From: Fibrella aquatilis | GTDB taxonomy: Bacteria; Bacteroidota; Bacteroidia; Cytophagales; Spirosomataceae | Assembly (NCBI RefSeq): GCF_017353255.1 | Contig: NZ_JAFMYU010000003.1 | Coordinates: forward strand, 1 to 64,000 | Direction: 5' to 3' | DNA length: 64,000 nucleotides | Shown here: piece after piece, positions 16,976-25,801 of the stretch | Position numbering within the stretch: the first letter of the stretch is position 1 | How the letters are laid out: every line of letters begins with the position of its first letter | The notes under the pieces: generated by a model | Databases searched by the model: none | What the model was told of the DNA's origin: nothing | What the model saw: the letters and a program-made list of their open reading frames with translations, nothing else | Made by a program: the position numbers and the translations under genes

Positions 16976-17476
16976 TCAACGGTAATCTTCTGTGTCAAGC
17001 GTTAGATTGCCCAGCAATTCCAACCCATCATTTGACCAATAAATGTCAGAGTCCTTTAGTGCTTTGATCATCGTTTTTGACACAAGCTGGAGCAGTTTAT
17101 TCTCGTATGTCAGTTTAGGATCTTCCTGCCAAGTACGAGTTGTTTTAGGTCCACCACCACCTACAATAACGGCTACACGTCCATTTCGGATACAGTAGAG
17201 CCGTAAGTGCTTCCCATCAGCATCGTATAGTGCTTCAATGCCATCGCCAGCCCCAAATCGACCTTCGGCTGGTTTGAAAAATGTTTCTCTGGCACCAGTA
17301 TGGTGGCCAATTTGCCGAAGCCTTACTAGTAGTTCTTTCACCTCATCAATAAAGTCGGTTCTATTTTCCACCACAAAGCGTTCCAGTAATGTTTCGCTCT
17401 GCGCATCTAACCGCACCGAATAAATGCTTGCTTGACCTCCAGACAGATCATCTTGCTTGGTCAGGGTGAATTTCAC
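16976..17476 (-). CDS. Putative RelE/HigB-type toxin
   Basis: A 166-residue protein directly upstream of the HTH antitoxin. The central part, LYDADGKHLRLYCIRNGR followed by VAVIVGGGGPKTTRTWQ, resembles the beta-sheet core of HigB/Gp49-like mRNA interferases (extended strand, basic residues, hydrophobic strand). It is longer than a minimal HigB (~100 residues), with about 60 extra N-terminal residues. If correct it would cleave mRNA on the ribosome. The three-gene cassette is less GC-rich than its surroundings, consistent with acquisition. No catalytic residues can be fixed from sequence alone. Confidence 0.65.
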   Translation of the reverse strand: MKFTLTKQDDLSGGQASIYSVRLDAQSETLLERFVVENRTDFIDEVKELLVRLRQIGHHTGARETFFKPAEGRFGAGDGIEALYDADGKHLRLYCIRNGRVAVIVGGGGPKTTRTWQEDPKLTYENKLLQLVSKTMIKALKDSDIYWSNDGLELLGNLTLDTEDYR

Positions 17477-17556
17477 TTACGAGTAATTTTTAGACAAAAA
17501 TAAGGCCAGAATGTTTAGAAATTTAATTTAAAACTAAATTAGAGTTTTGATTTATT

Positions 17557-17564
17557 CAAAGGTA
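17557..17564 (-). promoter_or_regulatory. Candidate TAC operon -7 box
   Basis: Minus-strand TACCTTTG is a perfect TAnnTTTG match about 80 bases before the toxin start. An AT-rich stretch with TTTAG and CTAAA half-sites (about 17514-17542) lies between it and the ATG and could bind the antitoxin. No convincing -33 box. Confidence 0.45.
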
Positions 17565-17618
17565 GCTATGCATAATAATGGTCGGCGATCTGGTTTTAAC
17601 TGGAGCAGTGCCCAAAAC

Positions 17619-19124
17619 TCAAATCTTCCGCGTCGTTACTGGCCCATTCTCTAAATTGAGTACGCCGCGGGGGCAGACGGACGAGCAGATGCCGCAGCCT
17701 ACGCATGATGAGCGCACGATGTCCTGCCCCTTTTGGGCGTAGGCCCGCACGTCGATGCCCATTTCGCAGTAGGTCGAGCAGTTGCCGCAGGATATGCACT
17801 GCCCGCCGTTGGTGGTGATGCGGAAGCGCGATTTAAACCGCTGCACCAGACCCAGATACGCCGCCAGCGGACACCCAAACCGGCACCACACCCGGCTGCC
17901 CATGAGCGGATAAAAGCCCGTGCCCACCACCCCCGCAAAGATCGACCCGATCAGAAATCCGTAGGTACTGCGGATGCTGTACGAGTCCAGGAACCCAAAC
18001 AGCGTTGACTGACCTGACAGATAGCTGTAGAGCACCAGCGCGGTCATGACCACGGCAAACACGAGTACGCTATGCACGATCACCCGCTCGAATTTCCAGG
18101 CCTTCACCGTCTTGTTCGACAGGTGCCGGAACGGGTCGCCGAGGGTTTCGGCCAGGCCCCCGCAGCCACACACCCAGGAGCAATACCAGCGCTTGCCCAC
18201 GAAATAGGTGATGACCGGCACGCCCACCGTTGAGAGCGCCGTGCCCCAGACAAACATGAAAATGCCCAGCGTACCGGCCTTTAGTTTAGCGTTGATCTCA
18301 TAGTCGAAAAAGAAATCGTAATCCAGTGGCCAGATGCTCTTCAGATCTTGATAGGGCGCGTTGAGCAGGCTCATCAGTTCAGGAATGAGGAATGCAAAAA
18401 ACAGCTGGAATCCCATCACCGACAGCGTGCGGTACTGCTGGTAGCGACTGTGGCGGTAATTGATTAGCATCCTGACACCCATCACGAGCACAATAAGGGT
18501 GTACAGTGCCCCATACAGAAACCATTTGCTGGCCGGTCCACCGTTGAGGGCGCGGCTGAGGGGGTCAATTAGCAGGGTCCAGTTGGTGATGTATTCAGGG
18601 TAGAAATAGAGCAGAATATAAAACCCGATCAGAAACGTGCCCAGGATGATGCCGATCCAGCCCACGTGGGTGGCAGGGTGGCGCATGATGCCATCGTTGC
18701 GAATGCCTGGTTTGTCGTTGAGGCGGGGCAGCGCAAAAAGAATGCCGCCCAGCGCCGCCAACCCGAAACTAAGCCAGAACAACAGGCCGGCGTTAGCTAC
18801 GGGGCTGCCCAGGGTGCTGCGCTTGGTGAGGTCGAAGAGGTACTCGTCGTAGATAACGGCTTTCCAGTTTTGTTTGGCTTTTTGCTCGTCGTTGTAGCCG
18901 TTGATAGCCCCGCGCAAATCGCTCACAAAGGCAAACTGATTGGTGTATGGCTTGCCGAATAGTGGCCTCAGGCGGGGTTCCAGGGCCGTTTGGTGCTCCG
19001 GTTTCAGCGTCTGTTTCACCACCGCAGGGGTCAGTTCAAACTGGCCGAGCGTGAGTACGGCAATGAAAACGGCAAAGCCAAGCAAAAACAGGCCAAGGCC
19101 AAGGGGACGCAGGAAAGTGGGCAT
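17619..19124 (-). CDS. Membrane-bound 4Fe-4S protein, NapH/FixG/NosR-like
   Basis: A 501-residue protein started at 19124 (MPTFLRPLGLGLF). A longer reading from 19253 would translate the inverted repeat upstream and is rejected. It has about eight membrane helices, the CxxxC motif WYCSWVCGCGG, a second pair RVWCRFGCPLAAYLG, and two C-terminal 4Fe-4S motifs, CISCGNCSTYC and CVGCGICSSVCP. This matches quinol- or flavin-linked electron-transfer proteins of the NapH/NosR group. A ~130-residue non-membrane segment after the first helix is an addition relative to NapH. The electron partner is unknown; no reductase gene is adjacent. Confidence 0.85.
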   Translation of the reverse strand: MPTFLRPLGLGLFLLGFAVFIAVLTLGQFELTPAVVKQTLKPEHQTALEPRLRPLFGKPYTNQFAFVSDLRGAINGYNDEQKAKQNWKAVIYDEYLFDLTKRSTLGSPVANAGLLFWLSFGLAALGGILFALPRLNDKPGIRNDGIMRHPATHVGWIGIILGTFLIGFYILLYFYPEYITNWTLLIDPLSRALNGGPASKWFLYGALYTLIVLVMGVRMLINYRHSRYQQYRTLSVMGFQLFFAFLIPELMSLLNAPYQDLKSIWPLDYDFFFDYEINAKLKAGTLGIFMFVWGTALSTVGVPVITYFVGKRWYCSWVCGCGGLAETLGDPFRHLSNKTVKAWKFERVIVHSVLVFAVVMTALVLYSYLSGQSTLFGFLDSYSIRSTYGFLIGSIFAGVVGTGFYPLMGSRVWCRFGCPLAAYLGLVQRFKSRFRITTNGGQCISCGNCSTYCEMGIDVRAYAQKGQDIVRSSCVGCGICSSVCPRGVLNLENGPVTTRKI

Positions 19125-19168
19125 AACGAAGCGGGGTTTGTCAAATATACGTCCTGTGTAAGACGCTG

Positions 19169-19265
19169 GTTTGTCTGTTCGTGCGTTTGTCTGTTTGTTT
19201 GTGTCAGGTTCAGTTCCACCGAAGCGGCGTGACTGCCAAACAGACAAACACACGAACAGACAAAC
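19169..19265. repeat. Inverted repeat between divergent genes, GTTTGTCT word type
   Basis: The left arm (19169-19197) matches the reverse complement of the right arm (19237-19265) at 28 of 29 positions; both are made of GTTTGTCTG words. It lies between two divergent start codons and ends 8 bases before the ATG at 19274, so it cannot simply be a terminator. The words match the element at 6843-6942. Confidence 0.9.
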
Positions 19266-19273
19266 AGTCCCTC

Positions 19274-20074
19274 ATGACCATCACCTTTATCGGCGCGGGC
19301 AACGTGGCCTGGCATTTGGCACCGGCGCTTGAAAATGCGGGACATCATGTGCTGGCCATCTATAGTCGGCAGTTAACCCACGCCCGGCAACTGGCTACGA
19401 TGCTCTACGACGCCCGGCCCATCTCCGACCTGAACCTGGCCGACAACCCCTCGCAACTGTTTATCCTGGCCGTGCCCGACCATGCGCTCAATGACGTATG
19501 CGCCCGGCTGGTGCTGCCCGAAGGGGCCACGCTGGTGCACACGTCGGGAGGCCTGTCGCTTGAAAAGTTACGGCAACTGGTGAGCGTTTATAGCGACGTG
19601 CCGGTGAAAACGGGGGTGTTCTACCCGCTACAAACCTTCACGAGAGGTCGCGCCCTGCTCGATTTTGAGCAGATACCGCTGTGCATCGAAGCTGACGACC
19701 CCGACACTGAAGCGCAACTGGTGACAATGGGGCAGGAAATCAGCACGATTGTGTACCTCGTTAGCTCAGCCGAACGACGGGCACTGCACGTGGCGGCGGT
19801 GCTGGCCTGTAACTTCAGCAACCACTTTATGGCTCTCGCCAAAGACATCACCGACGCCGAAGACCTGGAATTCGATCTGCTGAAGCCCCTCATCCGCGAA
19901 ACCGTGCGAAAAGCCCTCGACGCCGAACACCCCGCCGACGTACAGACCGGCCCCGCCCGCCGCCACGACGCGCAGGTGATGCAGAACCACTTGAACTACC
20001 TGAGCAACAAGCCCATCGTGGCCAGGTTATACGAGGTGGTGAGTGCCAGTATTGGTGAAAGAGCGAAAGCGTGA
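19274..20074 (+). CDS. Rossmann-like and DUF2520 domain protein
   Basis: A 266-residue protein; the start at 19274 (MTITFIGAGNVAWHL) begins directly with the nucleotide-binding strand, while a longer reading would translate the inverted repeat. The GAGNVA motif indicates NAD(P) binding. The C-terminal half has the all-helical DUF2520 domain (HVAAVLACNFSNHFMALA). The fold resembles 6-phosphogluconate/ketopantoate reductases; the substrate is unknown. The last residues (GERAKA) are encoded by GTGAAAGAGCGAAAGC words of the following inverted repeat. Confidence 0.9.
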   Translation: MTITFIGAGNVAWHLAPALENAGHHVLAIYSRQLTHARQLATMLYDARPISDLNLADNPSQLFILAVPDHALNDVCARLVLPEGATLVHTSGGLSLEKLRQLVSVYSDVPVKTGVFYPLQTFTRGRALLDFEQIPLCIEADDPDTEAQLVTMGQEISTIVYLVSSAERRALHVAAVLACNFSNHFMALAKDITDAEDLEFDLLKPLIRETVRKALDAEHPADVQTGPARRHDAQVMQNHLNYLSNKPIVARLYEVVSASIGERAKA

Positions 20075-20112
20075 AAGGTGAAAGAGTGAAGGTTTGCTCT
20101 TTACCTTTACGC
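20054..20112. repeat. Small inverted repeat overlapping a stop codon, GTGAAAG word type
   Basis: GTGAAAG words on the left (20054-20091) pair imperfectly with TTTGCTCTTTACCTTTACGC on the right. The stop codon of the DUF2520 gene lies in the left arm. Confidence 0.5.
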
Positions 20113-20147
20113 CCGAATTTTGATTTCTATACTCATTCCATTTTTTC

Positions 20148-21068
20148 ATGAAAATCACCGTTGTAGGAGCCGGGGCCGTGGGAGCCACTTGTGCTGACAA
20201 TATTATGCGTCGCGAACTGGCCGAAGAAGTCGTTCTGCTCGACATTAAAGAAGGCCTGGCCGAAGGTAAAGCCCTGGATATGTTCCAGACTGCTACCCTT
20301 TGCGGGTTCGATACTAAAATCACCGGCTCAACCAGCGACTATTCGAAAACCGCCGGGTCGGGGGTAGTCGTCATCACGTCGGGGATTCCACGGAAGCCGG
20401 GCATGACGCGGGAAGAACTGATCGGCACTAACGCCAACATCGTGAAGGGCGTAACGGAGAGCATCCTGCAACACTCGCCCGACGCCATCATCATCATCGT
20501 GTCCAATCCCATGGACACGATGACCCAACTCACGCTACAAACGTCGGGTCTGCCCAAAAACCGGATCATCGGCATGGGCGGCATTCTGGATTCGGCGCGT
20601 TTCAAAACGTACCTGTCGATGGCGCTGGATTGCCCACCCAACGACATCCACGCCACGGTTATTGGCGGGCATGGCGACACCACCATGATTCCGCTGACTC
20701 GCCTGGCCACCCGCAACGGCGTGCCCGTGAGTCAGTTTCTCGACGACGCCACATTGCAAAAAGTAGCCGCCGATACCATGGTGGGCGGCGCTACGCTGAC
20801 CAAACTCATTGGCACCTCGGCCTGGTATGCCCCCGGCGCGGCGGTAGCTGAGTTGGTAGAGAGCATTGTGCGCGACCAGAAACATATTTTCCCCTGCTGC
20901 GTGGCCCTCAACGGCGAATACGGGCAGTCGGATATCTGTTTGGGTGTACCCGTGGTAATTGGCAAGGACGGCTGGGAGGCCATTATCGATTACACACTCA
21001 CCGACGACGAGCAGGCCAAATTCAACCAGTCGGCCGAGGCCGTGCGGAGTATGAACAGCGTACTATAA
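20148..21068 (+). CDS. mdh: Malate dehydrogenase
   Basis: A 306-residue NAD-dependent malate dehydrogenase of the lactate-dehydrogenase-like type. The NAD motif GAGAVGATCA lies at residues 7-16, the substrate-binding loop SGIPRKPGMTRE near 85, and the catalytic pair Asp/His appears in ILDSARF and GGHGDTTM. The double Arg/Lys pattern after SGIPRKPG indicates malate rather than lactate specificity. It interconverts malate and oxaloacetate in the citric acid cycle. A perfect 44-base palindrome ending in T residues follows. Confidence 0.96.
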   Translation: MKITVVGAGAVGATCADNIMRRELAEEVVLLDIKEGLAEGKALDMFQTATLCGFDTKITGSTSDYSKTAGSGVVVITSGIPRKPGMTREELIGTNANIVKGVTESILQHSPDAIIIIVSNPMDTMTQLTLQTSGLPKNRIIGMGGILDSARFKTYLSMALDCPPNDIHATVIGGHGDTTMIPLTRLATRNGVPVSQFLDDATLQKVAADTMVGGATLTKLIGTSAWYAPGAAVAELVESIVRDQKHIFPCCVALNGEYGQSDICLGVPVVIGKDGWEAIIDYTLTDDEQAKFNQSAEAVRSMNSVL

Positions 21069-21082
21069 GCAGCTTGTAAACA

Positions 21083-21126
21083 CCAACAAAAATCCCCTGA
21101 CTGGCCAGTCAGGGGATTTTTGTTGG
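21083..21126 (+). terminator. Perfectly palindromic terminator after mdh
   Basis: CCAACAAAAATCCCC, TGACTGG and their exact reverse complement form 22-base arms with no spacer. The GC-rich stem is flanked by A5 and T5 tracts, so it can act in both directions. Confidence 0.85.
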
Positions 21127-21223
21127 TAGACCAATTAGTAGACGTTATTCGCCGTCAGGCAATGCAGGTCCGGCTGGAGTTGTATGGCTACGGGAACCCT
21201 TTTCCGGGTTGTTTACCTTTCTT

Positions 21224-21238
21224 ATACAAATATTGTAT
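21224..21238 (+). promoter_or_regulatory. Candidate TetR operator
   Basis: ATACAAATATTGTAT is a perfect 6-3-6 palindrome 11 bases before the preferred TetR start at 21250. Its position suggests autorepression. A partial half-site (TTGTATTGG) occurs at about 21967-21975, before the tolC-like gene. Confidence 0.5.
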
Positions 21239-21249
21239 CATTAGTTTCT

Positions 21250-21906
21250 ATGAAGCGTATTGCTAACCCACCGTCAACTGCTGGTGAAATAGACCCGCTC
21301 AGCCTGCCTCAGCGCCTCATAGACGCGGCAATGACCTTGTTTTTCAGGTACGGCTATAGCCGCGTCGTGGTCGATGACATTGCCCGTGAATTGGCTATCA
21401 GCAAAAAAACGATCTATAATCACTTTGGTGGCAAGGCCGATATTCTGATGGCTGGCATTGAGCGGTTTGCAACTCGTTATCTCAGTGGTGCTGAGGCTAT
21501 CCTGAACGATGTTGACCTCACCTTCCGGCAGAAACTAAACGCCTACCTGCTCCACATTGGCATCAGTTTTAGTAGTATAAATCGCGCCTTTCTTGACGAC
21601 CTAAAGCGTTCAGAACCAATAGCCTGGCAGCGTATGACCGACTTTCGAAGAGAGGTGCCGCTGAAGAATTTTGCCCAACTGCTCGACGAGGGTGCCCGCG
21701 TTGGCTACATCCGCGACGACTCGACCCGGCAGCTGGCAATCCTGGTCTACGTCAGTGCCGTACAAAGCCTGACCGACCCTGATTTTTTGGCTCAGTTTCC
21801 CGGCTTTTTGCCCGTTGATATGGCCAACAATCCCCGTGAAACTATAGAGCAGGTGATAAATTTATTGCTACGCGGCATGTTGACCGAGAAGTTTTACCGC
21901 GAATAG
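21250..21906 (+). CDS. TetR family transcriptional regulator
   Basis: A 218-residue protein started at 21250 (MKRIANPPS). A longer reading from 21184 would translate the candidate operator palindrome. The helix-turn-helix lies at about residues 34-65 (VVVDDIARELAISKKTIYNH, then FGGKADIL). The rest is a helical ligand-binding domain. It precedes a tolC-hlyD-permease set in the same direction and probably represses it; its own terminator separates it from them. Confidence 0.93.
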   Translation: MKRIANPPSTAGEIDPLSLPQRLIDAAMTLFFRYGYSRVVVDDIARELAISKKTIYNHFGGKADILMAGIERFATRYLSGAEAILNDVDLTFRQKLNAYLLHIGISFSSINRAFLDDLKRSEPIAWQRMTDFRREVPLKNFAQLLDEGARVGYIRDDSTRQLAILVYVSAVQSLTDPDFLAQFPGFLPVDMANNPRETIEQVINLLLRGMLTEKFYRE

Positions 21907-21932
21907 AGTTAGGTAAGTAACGAACGCTAAGG

Positions 21933-21968
21933 TAAGCACCGATAGTGGCGCGTCGGTGCTTATTTTTT
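21933..21968 (+). terminator. Intrinsic terminator after the TetR gene
   Basis: TAAGCACCGA pairs with TCGGTGCTTA around a 10-base loop, followed by six T. It separates the regulator transcript from the efflux genes. Confidence 0.85.
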
Positions 21969-22015
21969 GTATTGGATGGAAACTATAAAAACTAAAATAG
22001 TGTAATTAATGCAAC

Positions 22016-23371
22016 ATGAAACGCTCAACAACATTCCTACTTTCGCTGGCCACACTGCTTACGTCGGCAGTTGCTTTTGGTCAATCGACCACGCCTCCTG
22101 CTGTGGGTGTGGGGCTTACCCGGGCTGCGCTCATTGAGCAGGCCCTAAGCAGAAGTTATGCCCTGGCTACCAATCAGGCCGAACAAACAAAGGTGAAAAT
22201 CGAGCAGCAGTCGCTGCGGAATCAGTACCTGCCTGAGGTAACGTTCAACCCCACGTTTACGCACCTCGACCGCGACATTGCCATCACGATTCCGAGGTTG
22301 CCCTACCAGCCTTTGCCCAAAGAGATTTACAGCGGCCCCTACGACCTCTCGCAGGTGATTCAGCGGCGCGATATTCTCCGCGCTACGGTGTCGGCCAATG
22401 TACTCCTGTTTTCGGGGACGAAAATTCCCACGCTCGGCAAAGCCCTGGTGCTCAAGGGTAAAGCCGTTTCGGCCATGGCCGACAAAGAGCGTATGGCCGT
22501 AATCCGCGATGTGGCGCAGGCCTATGATCAGCTGGCGCTGGTGGCCAAATCGGAGACGGTACTGGCCGAAGCCGACACCCGCCTGCTGGCGCAGACAACC
22601 TTTATCAATCGGGCCGTAAAAGAGGGGCTGGCTACGCCCTACGACCGCAGCAAGGTAGAACTGGCCGCCCAGGATCTGAAAGCCAAACACGTCGACCTCG
22701 ATGGTAAACGACAACTGGCCATTGCCCGCCTGACGCAGCTGACGGGCCTCCCCGCCGCCCAACTCGCCGATATCCGCCCAGAACTGACTCCACTTATGGC
22801 CGACACCCTCGCCACAGGCGTAGATAACCGACCGGAGATCAAGGCGTTGACGTTCTCGGAACAAGCCGCGAACTACAAACAGAAGGCCACCATTGCGGGC
22901 TACCTGCCACAAGCCTACGCCTTTGGTAAAAACGAATTGCGCCGTCAGGACCTGTCGGCCATTGAACCCTACTGGTACGTCGGCGTGGGTATCCGCTGGA
23001 CGTTGTTCGACAAGATGGCCGCCCGGTCTGAGCGGCGCACTGCCCAGCAGGACGTGCTCATTGCCCAGAACAACCTCAACCAAACCCGCGAACTGCTGAC
23101 GTTGAATCTGGCAAAATCACGGACCGAGGTGGCCACGGCCAACCAACTGCTGGTGGTGGCTCAGCAGAAAACAACCCTTGCCCGCCGGGCACTCGACATT
23201 GCCACCAAGCAATATGAGCAGGGCCTGATTCGGATTACGGAACGGCTTGAGGCCGAAAGCGATTTCCAGAAAGCGGAACTTGACTACCTGCAAGCCATTG
23301 TCAATCAGCGTAGTACAGCCATTGCCCAACGTGAAGCCACCGGCGACCTGACCGTAGGCGACGTTCAATAA
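22016..23371 (+). CDS. TolC family outer-membrane efflux protein
   Basis: A 451-residue protein with a signal peptide ending near AVAFGQS. Two related halves of long alpha-helical segments (for example KIEQQSLRNQYLPEVTFNP and LAKSRTEVATANQLLVVAQ) match the TolC/OEP repeat that forms the trimeric outer-membrane channel. It begins the tolC-hlyD-permease operon; the gap to the adaptor gene is 40 bases. The complex would export a compound across both membranes. Confidence 0.93.
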   Translation: MKRSTTFLLSLATLLTSAVAFGQSTTPPAVGVGLTRAALIEQALSRSYALATNQAEQTKVKIEQQSLRNQYLPEVTFNPTFTHLDRDIAITIPRLPYQPLPKEIYSGPYDLSQVIQRRDILRATVSANVLLFSGTKIPTLGKALVLKGKAVSAMADKERMAVIRDVAQAYDQLALVAKSETVLAEADTRLLAQTTFINRAVKEGLATPYDRSKVELAAQDLKAKHVDLDGKRQLAIARLTQLTGLPAAQLADIRPELTPLMADTLATGVDNRPEIKALTFSEQAANYKQKATIAGYLPQAYAFGKNELRRQDLSAIEPYWYVGVGIRWTLFDKMAARSERRTAQQDVLIAQNNLNQTRELLTLNLAKSRTEVATANQLLVVAQQKTTLARRALDIATKQYEQGLIRITERLEAESDFQKAELDYLQAIVNQRSTAIAQREATGDLTVGDVQ

Positions 23372-23411
23372 ACCCCGGCGGCTATGTAGCCTCCGACAAC
23401 TAACCAAGTAT

Positions 23412-24380
23412 ATGAAACTCAACGTATTCGTATCAATGGCCATCAGCACGTTGTTGCTGAGCGCCTGCCAAAAAGACAAGCCACTCGCTACCGATGCCAT
23501 CGAGGGCAAAGTAAAAAAAGAAACCGTGAGCGTGACGGCTAAGGTAACGGGCCGCATTACGAAACTGCTTGTCAGCGAAGGTGACGTGGTGCACAAAGGA
23601 CAGCCCATTGCCAGCATCGATATTCCCGAAGCCGAAGCCAAACTGTTGCAGGCGCAGGGTGCCTACACGTCGGCTAAGGCGCAATACCAGATGGCCCGCA
23701 ACGGAGCCACCACCAATGAACGTAGACAGGCCGACGCAGCTGCATCGGCCGCCAACGACCAGTATGCCCTGGCCGAAAAAAGCTTCGCCCGAATTAAAAA
23801 CATGTACCGCGATTCGCTGATTTCGGCGCAGCAGTACGACGAGATGCTGACCAAATACCAGTCGGCAAAGGCGCAGCGGACAGGTACCCTGGCCAAACGC
23901 GATGAGGTAGACGGCAACGTACGCGCCGAACGGGTTCAGATGGCCTACGGCGACATGCTGCGGGCCGAAGGTGCCCTGAAAGAAGTACAGTCGGCGCTGC
24001 GCGAAAAGGTGATTGTGGCCGCCCAGGACATGACCATCGAGAGCATCAGCCTGCACGAAGGTGAATTGGCACCGGCGGGCTATGCCGTGGCTACCGGGTA
24101 TGCTGCTGGCCGGACGTACCTGCGTTTTACGGTGAGTGAGAAAGCCGTAGGCGCGTTTGTGAAAGGCCAGACGTATTCGGTAAAGATGCCCTATAACAAC
24201 AAAACGATAGAGGCTAAGCTACTAACAATCAAAGAGTTGAATAGCTATGCGTCGCGTACCAGCAGCTACCCCACCTATGAACTCGGCGAAGCGTCTTACG
24301 AACTGAAACTGATGCCCGTAAACCCCGCCGATCAGGCTGCTTTGTTGACAAACCAGACGGTCATGCTCACCGCCAACTAA
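23412..24380 (+). CDS. HlyD-family periplasmic adaptor lipoprotein
   Basis: A 322-residue protein with lipobox LLSAC (lipidated Cys near residue 19). A split biotinyl-lipoyl-like domain flanks a long coiled coil: TAKVTGRITKLLVSEGDVV on one side and the KVIVAAQDMTIESI region on the other. The coiled coil lies at about residues 75-190, and the barrel segment contains TYLRFTVSEKA. Adaptors of this kind join the inner-membrane transporter to TolC. The next gene starts 15 bases downstream. Confidence 0.92.
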   Translation: MKLNVFVSMAISTLLLSACQKDKPLATDAIEGKVKKETVSVTAKVTGRITKLLVSEGDVVHKGQPIASIDIPEAEAKLLQAQGAYTSAKAQYQMARNGATTNERRQADAAASAANDQYALAEKSFARIKNMYRDSLISAQQYDEMLTKYQSAKAQRTGTLAKRDEVDGNVRAERVQMAYGDMLRAEGALKEVQSALREKVIVAAQDMTIESISLHEGELAPAGYAVATGYAAGRTYLRFTVSEKAVGAFVKGQTYSVKMPYNNKTIEAKLLTIKELNSYASRTSSYPTYELGEASYELKLMPVNPADQAALLTNQTVMLTAN

Positions 24381-24395
24381 CCAGGCTACTCAACC

Positions 24396-25571
24396 ATGAA
24401 AACGTTTTTTCAACTTATAGGGCGTGAGTTCCGGCAGTTTAGCCGCAACAGCGTGGCGGTGGCGGTGTTTATTGGCGGGCCGCTTTTTTTCGGGCTGCTG
24501 CTGGGCTTCACCTACAACCGCCCCACGGTGACGAACCTGCCCATCGCCGTGCTCGACTTAAACCAGTCGTCGCTCAGCAGTAAAGTAATCGATGCCCTCG
24601 ACGATAACCCGACGGTGCATATACAGCAGGTATTCAACGATGAGGTATCCGCCCGCAACGCGTTCCAGACCGGGCAGTATGAGGCCATTGTAACCCTGCC
24701 CGAACATTTTGAAGGCGACGTACAGCAGCGACGTACTCCCGAGGTAGAGGTAGACCTGAACATGGCCAACATCCTGACGGCCAACTTTGTCTCGCGGGCG
24801 GTGCAGACAACCCTCTCGACCATCAACGCCGGGGTTGAGATTGAAGGCCTGATGAAACGGGGCGTACCGGCAGCCGATGCCCGCAGTCAGTTTCAAGCGT
24901 TCAGCATCAACAATACACGCTATTTCAACCCGTCGGGCAACTATGGCTACTATATGATGCCGGGGCTAATGGGGGCGGTGCTGCAACAGGTCTTTCTGCT
25001 GGCCCTGGCGCTGGCCTTCAGCAAAGAGTTTGACGAACACACGTTTGGGCAGGTGCTGGCCAAAACTCACAAATCGGGCCTGGTGCTGATCACCAAAATT
25101 CTGCCTTACTGGATCATGGGCGTAGGGATCTGGGCCTTCGTGCTGGGCATCCTGTTTCCCCTGCTCAAGATTCCGCCCATTGGTGATCTGTCTGCCACGC
25201 TGGTGCTCATTGCCGCGTTCACACTGGCTATTACGGGGTTGGGTATTCTGGTTAGTATATTGATTCCGAATCAGTTGCGGGCTACTGAACTGCTGATGGT
25301 GCTCGCTACGCCCAGTTTTGTTATCAGCGGTTATACCTGGCCTGCCAGTCAGATGCCGGGCTTTTTGCAGGGCCTGGCGCAGGTGATTCCGCTCACCCAT
25401 TTTTTAAGCGCTTTCCGAAAAGTATTCTTTTTGAACGCGCCTTTTTCAGCCATTTGGCCAGAGGTACGGCTGCTTACGCTCTACGGGCTAGGTACATTGC
25501 TGGTAGCCTGGCTGGCCCTTTGGTTTATTATGCGGAAGCAGTCCCGGGCCACCGTTGCCGTAGTGACCTAG
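24396..25571 (+). CDS. ABC-2 type transporter permease
   Basis: A 391-residue inner-membrane protein with one N-terminal helix (about 19-37), a periplasmic region of roughly 130 residues, and five C-terminal helices, the ABC2_membrane_3 layout (YhiI/YbhR-like). It contains PSFVISGYTWPASQMP, typical of the family. No ATP-binding subunit is encoded nearby, which is unusual: the ATPase must be elsewhere, or the permease works differently. It is the third gene of the TetR-controlled export set. Confidence 0.9.
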   Translation: MKTFFQLIGREFRQFSRNSVAVAVFIGGPLFFGLLLGFTYNRPTVTNLPIAVLDLNQSSLSSKVIDALDDNPTVHIQQVFNDEVSARNAFQTGQYEAIVTLPEHFEGDVQQRRTPEVEVDLNMANILTANFVSRAVQTTLSTINAGVEIEGLMKRGVPAADARSQFQAFSINNTRYFNPSGNYGYYMMPGLMGAVLQQVFLLALALAFSKEFDEHTFGQVLAKTHKSGLVLITKILPYWIMGVGIWAFVLGILFPLLKIPPIGDLSATLVLIAAFTLAITGLGILVSILIPNQLRATELLMVLATPSFVISGYTWPASQMPGFLQGLAQVIPLTHFLSAFRKVFFLNAPFSAIWPEVRLLTLYGLGTLLVAWLALWFIMRKQSRATVAVVT

Positions 25572-25801
25572 CCCTGAGGCTCCCTAAGGACGTAAACTGA
25601 TACTATTCAGGCAATTTTAGGCCGCTTACTAACTCTTATGGGGAGCTTTTAATCGTTCTGCGCTTTGCTTTTACAGTGAAACTTGCTTCATCATAGGTTA
25701 GTAATCGAGAATTACGTCGGCCCCTGGTCGACGTATTTTTTTTGTAGTAACTCCACGATTATCATTTCTTTCCCTGCTGATTACTCAATTTGACTACCCC
25801 C

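Noticed and set aside
19125-19253. An extra 43 residues at the N terminus of the Fe-S protein, read through the inverted repeat
   Set aside because: The residues are translated from GTTTGTCT repeat words and the natural membrane start begins at 19124.
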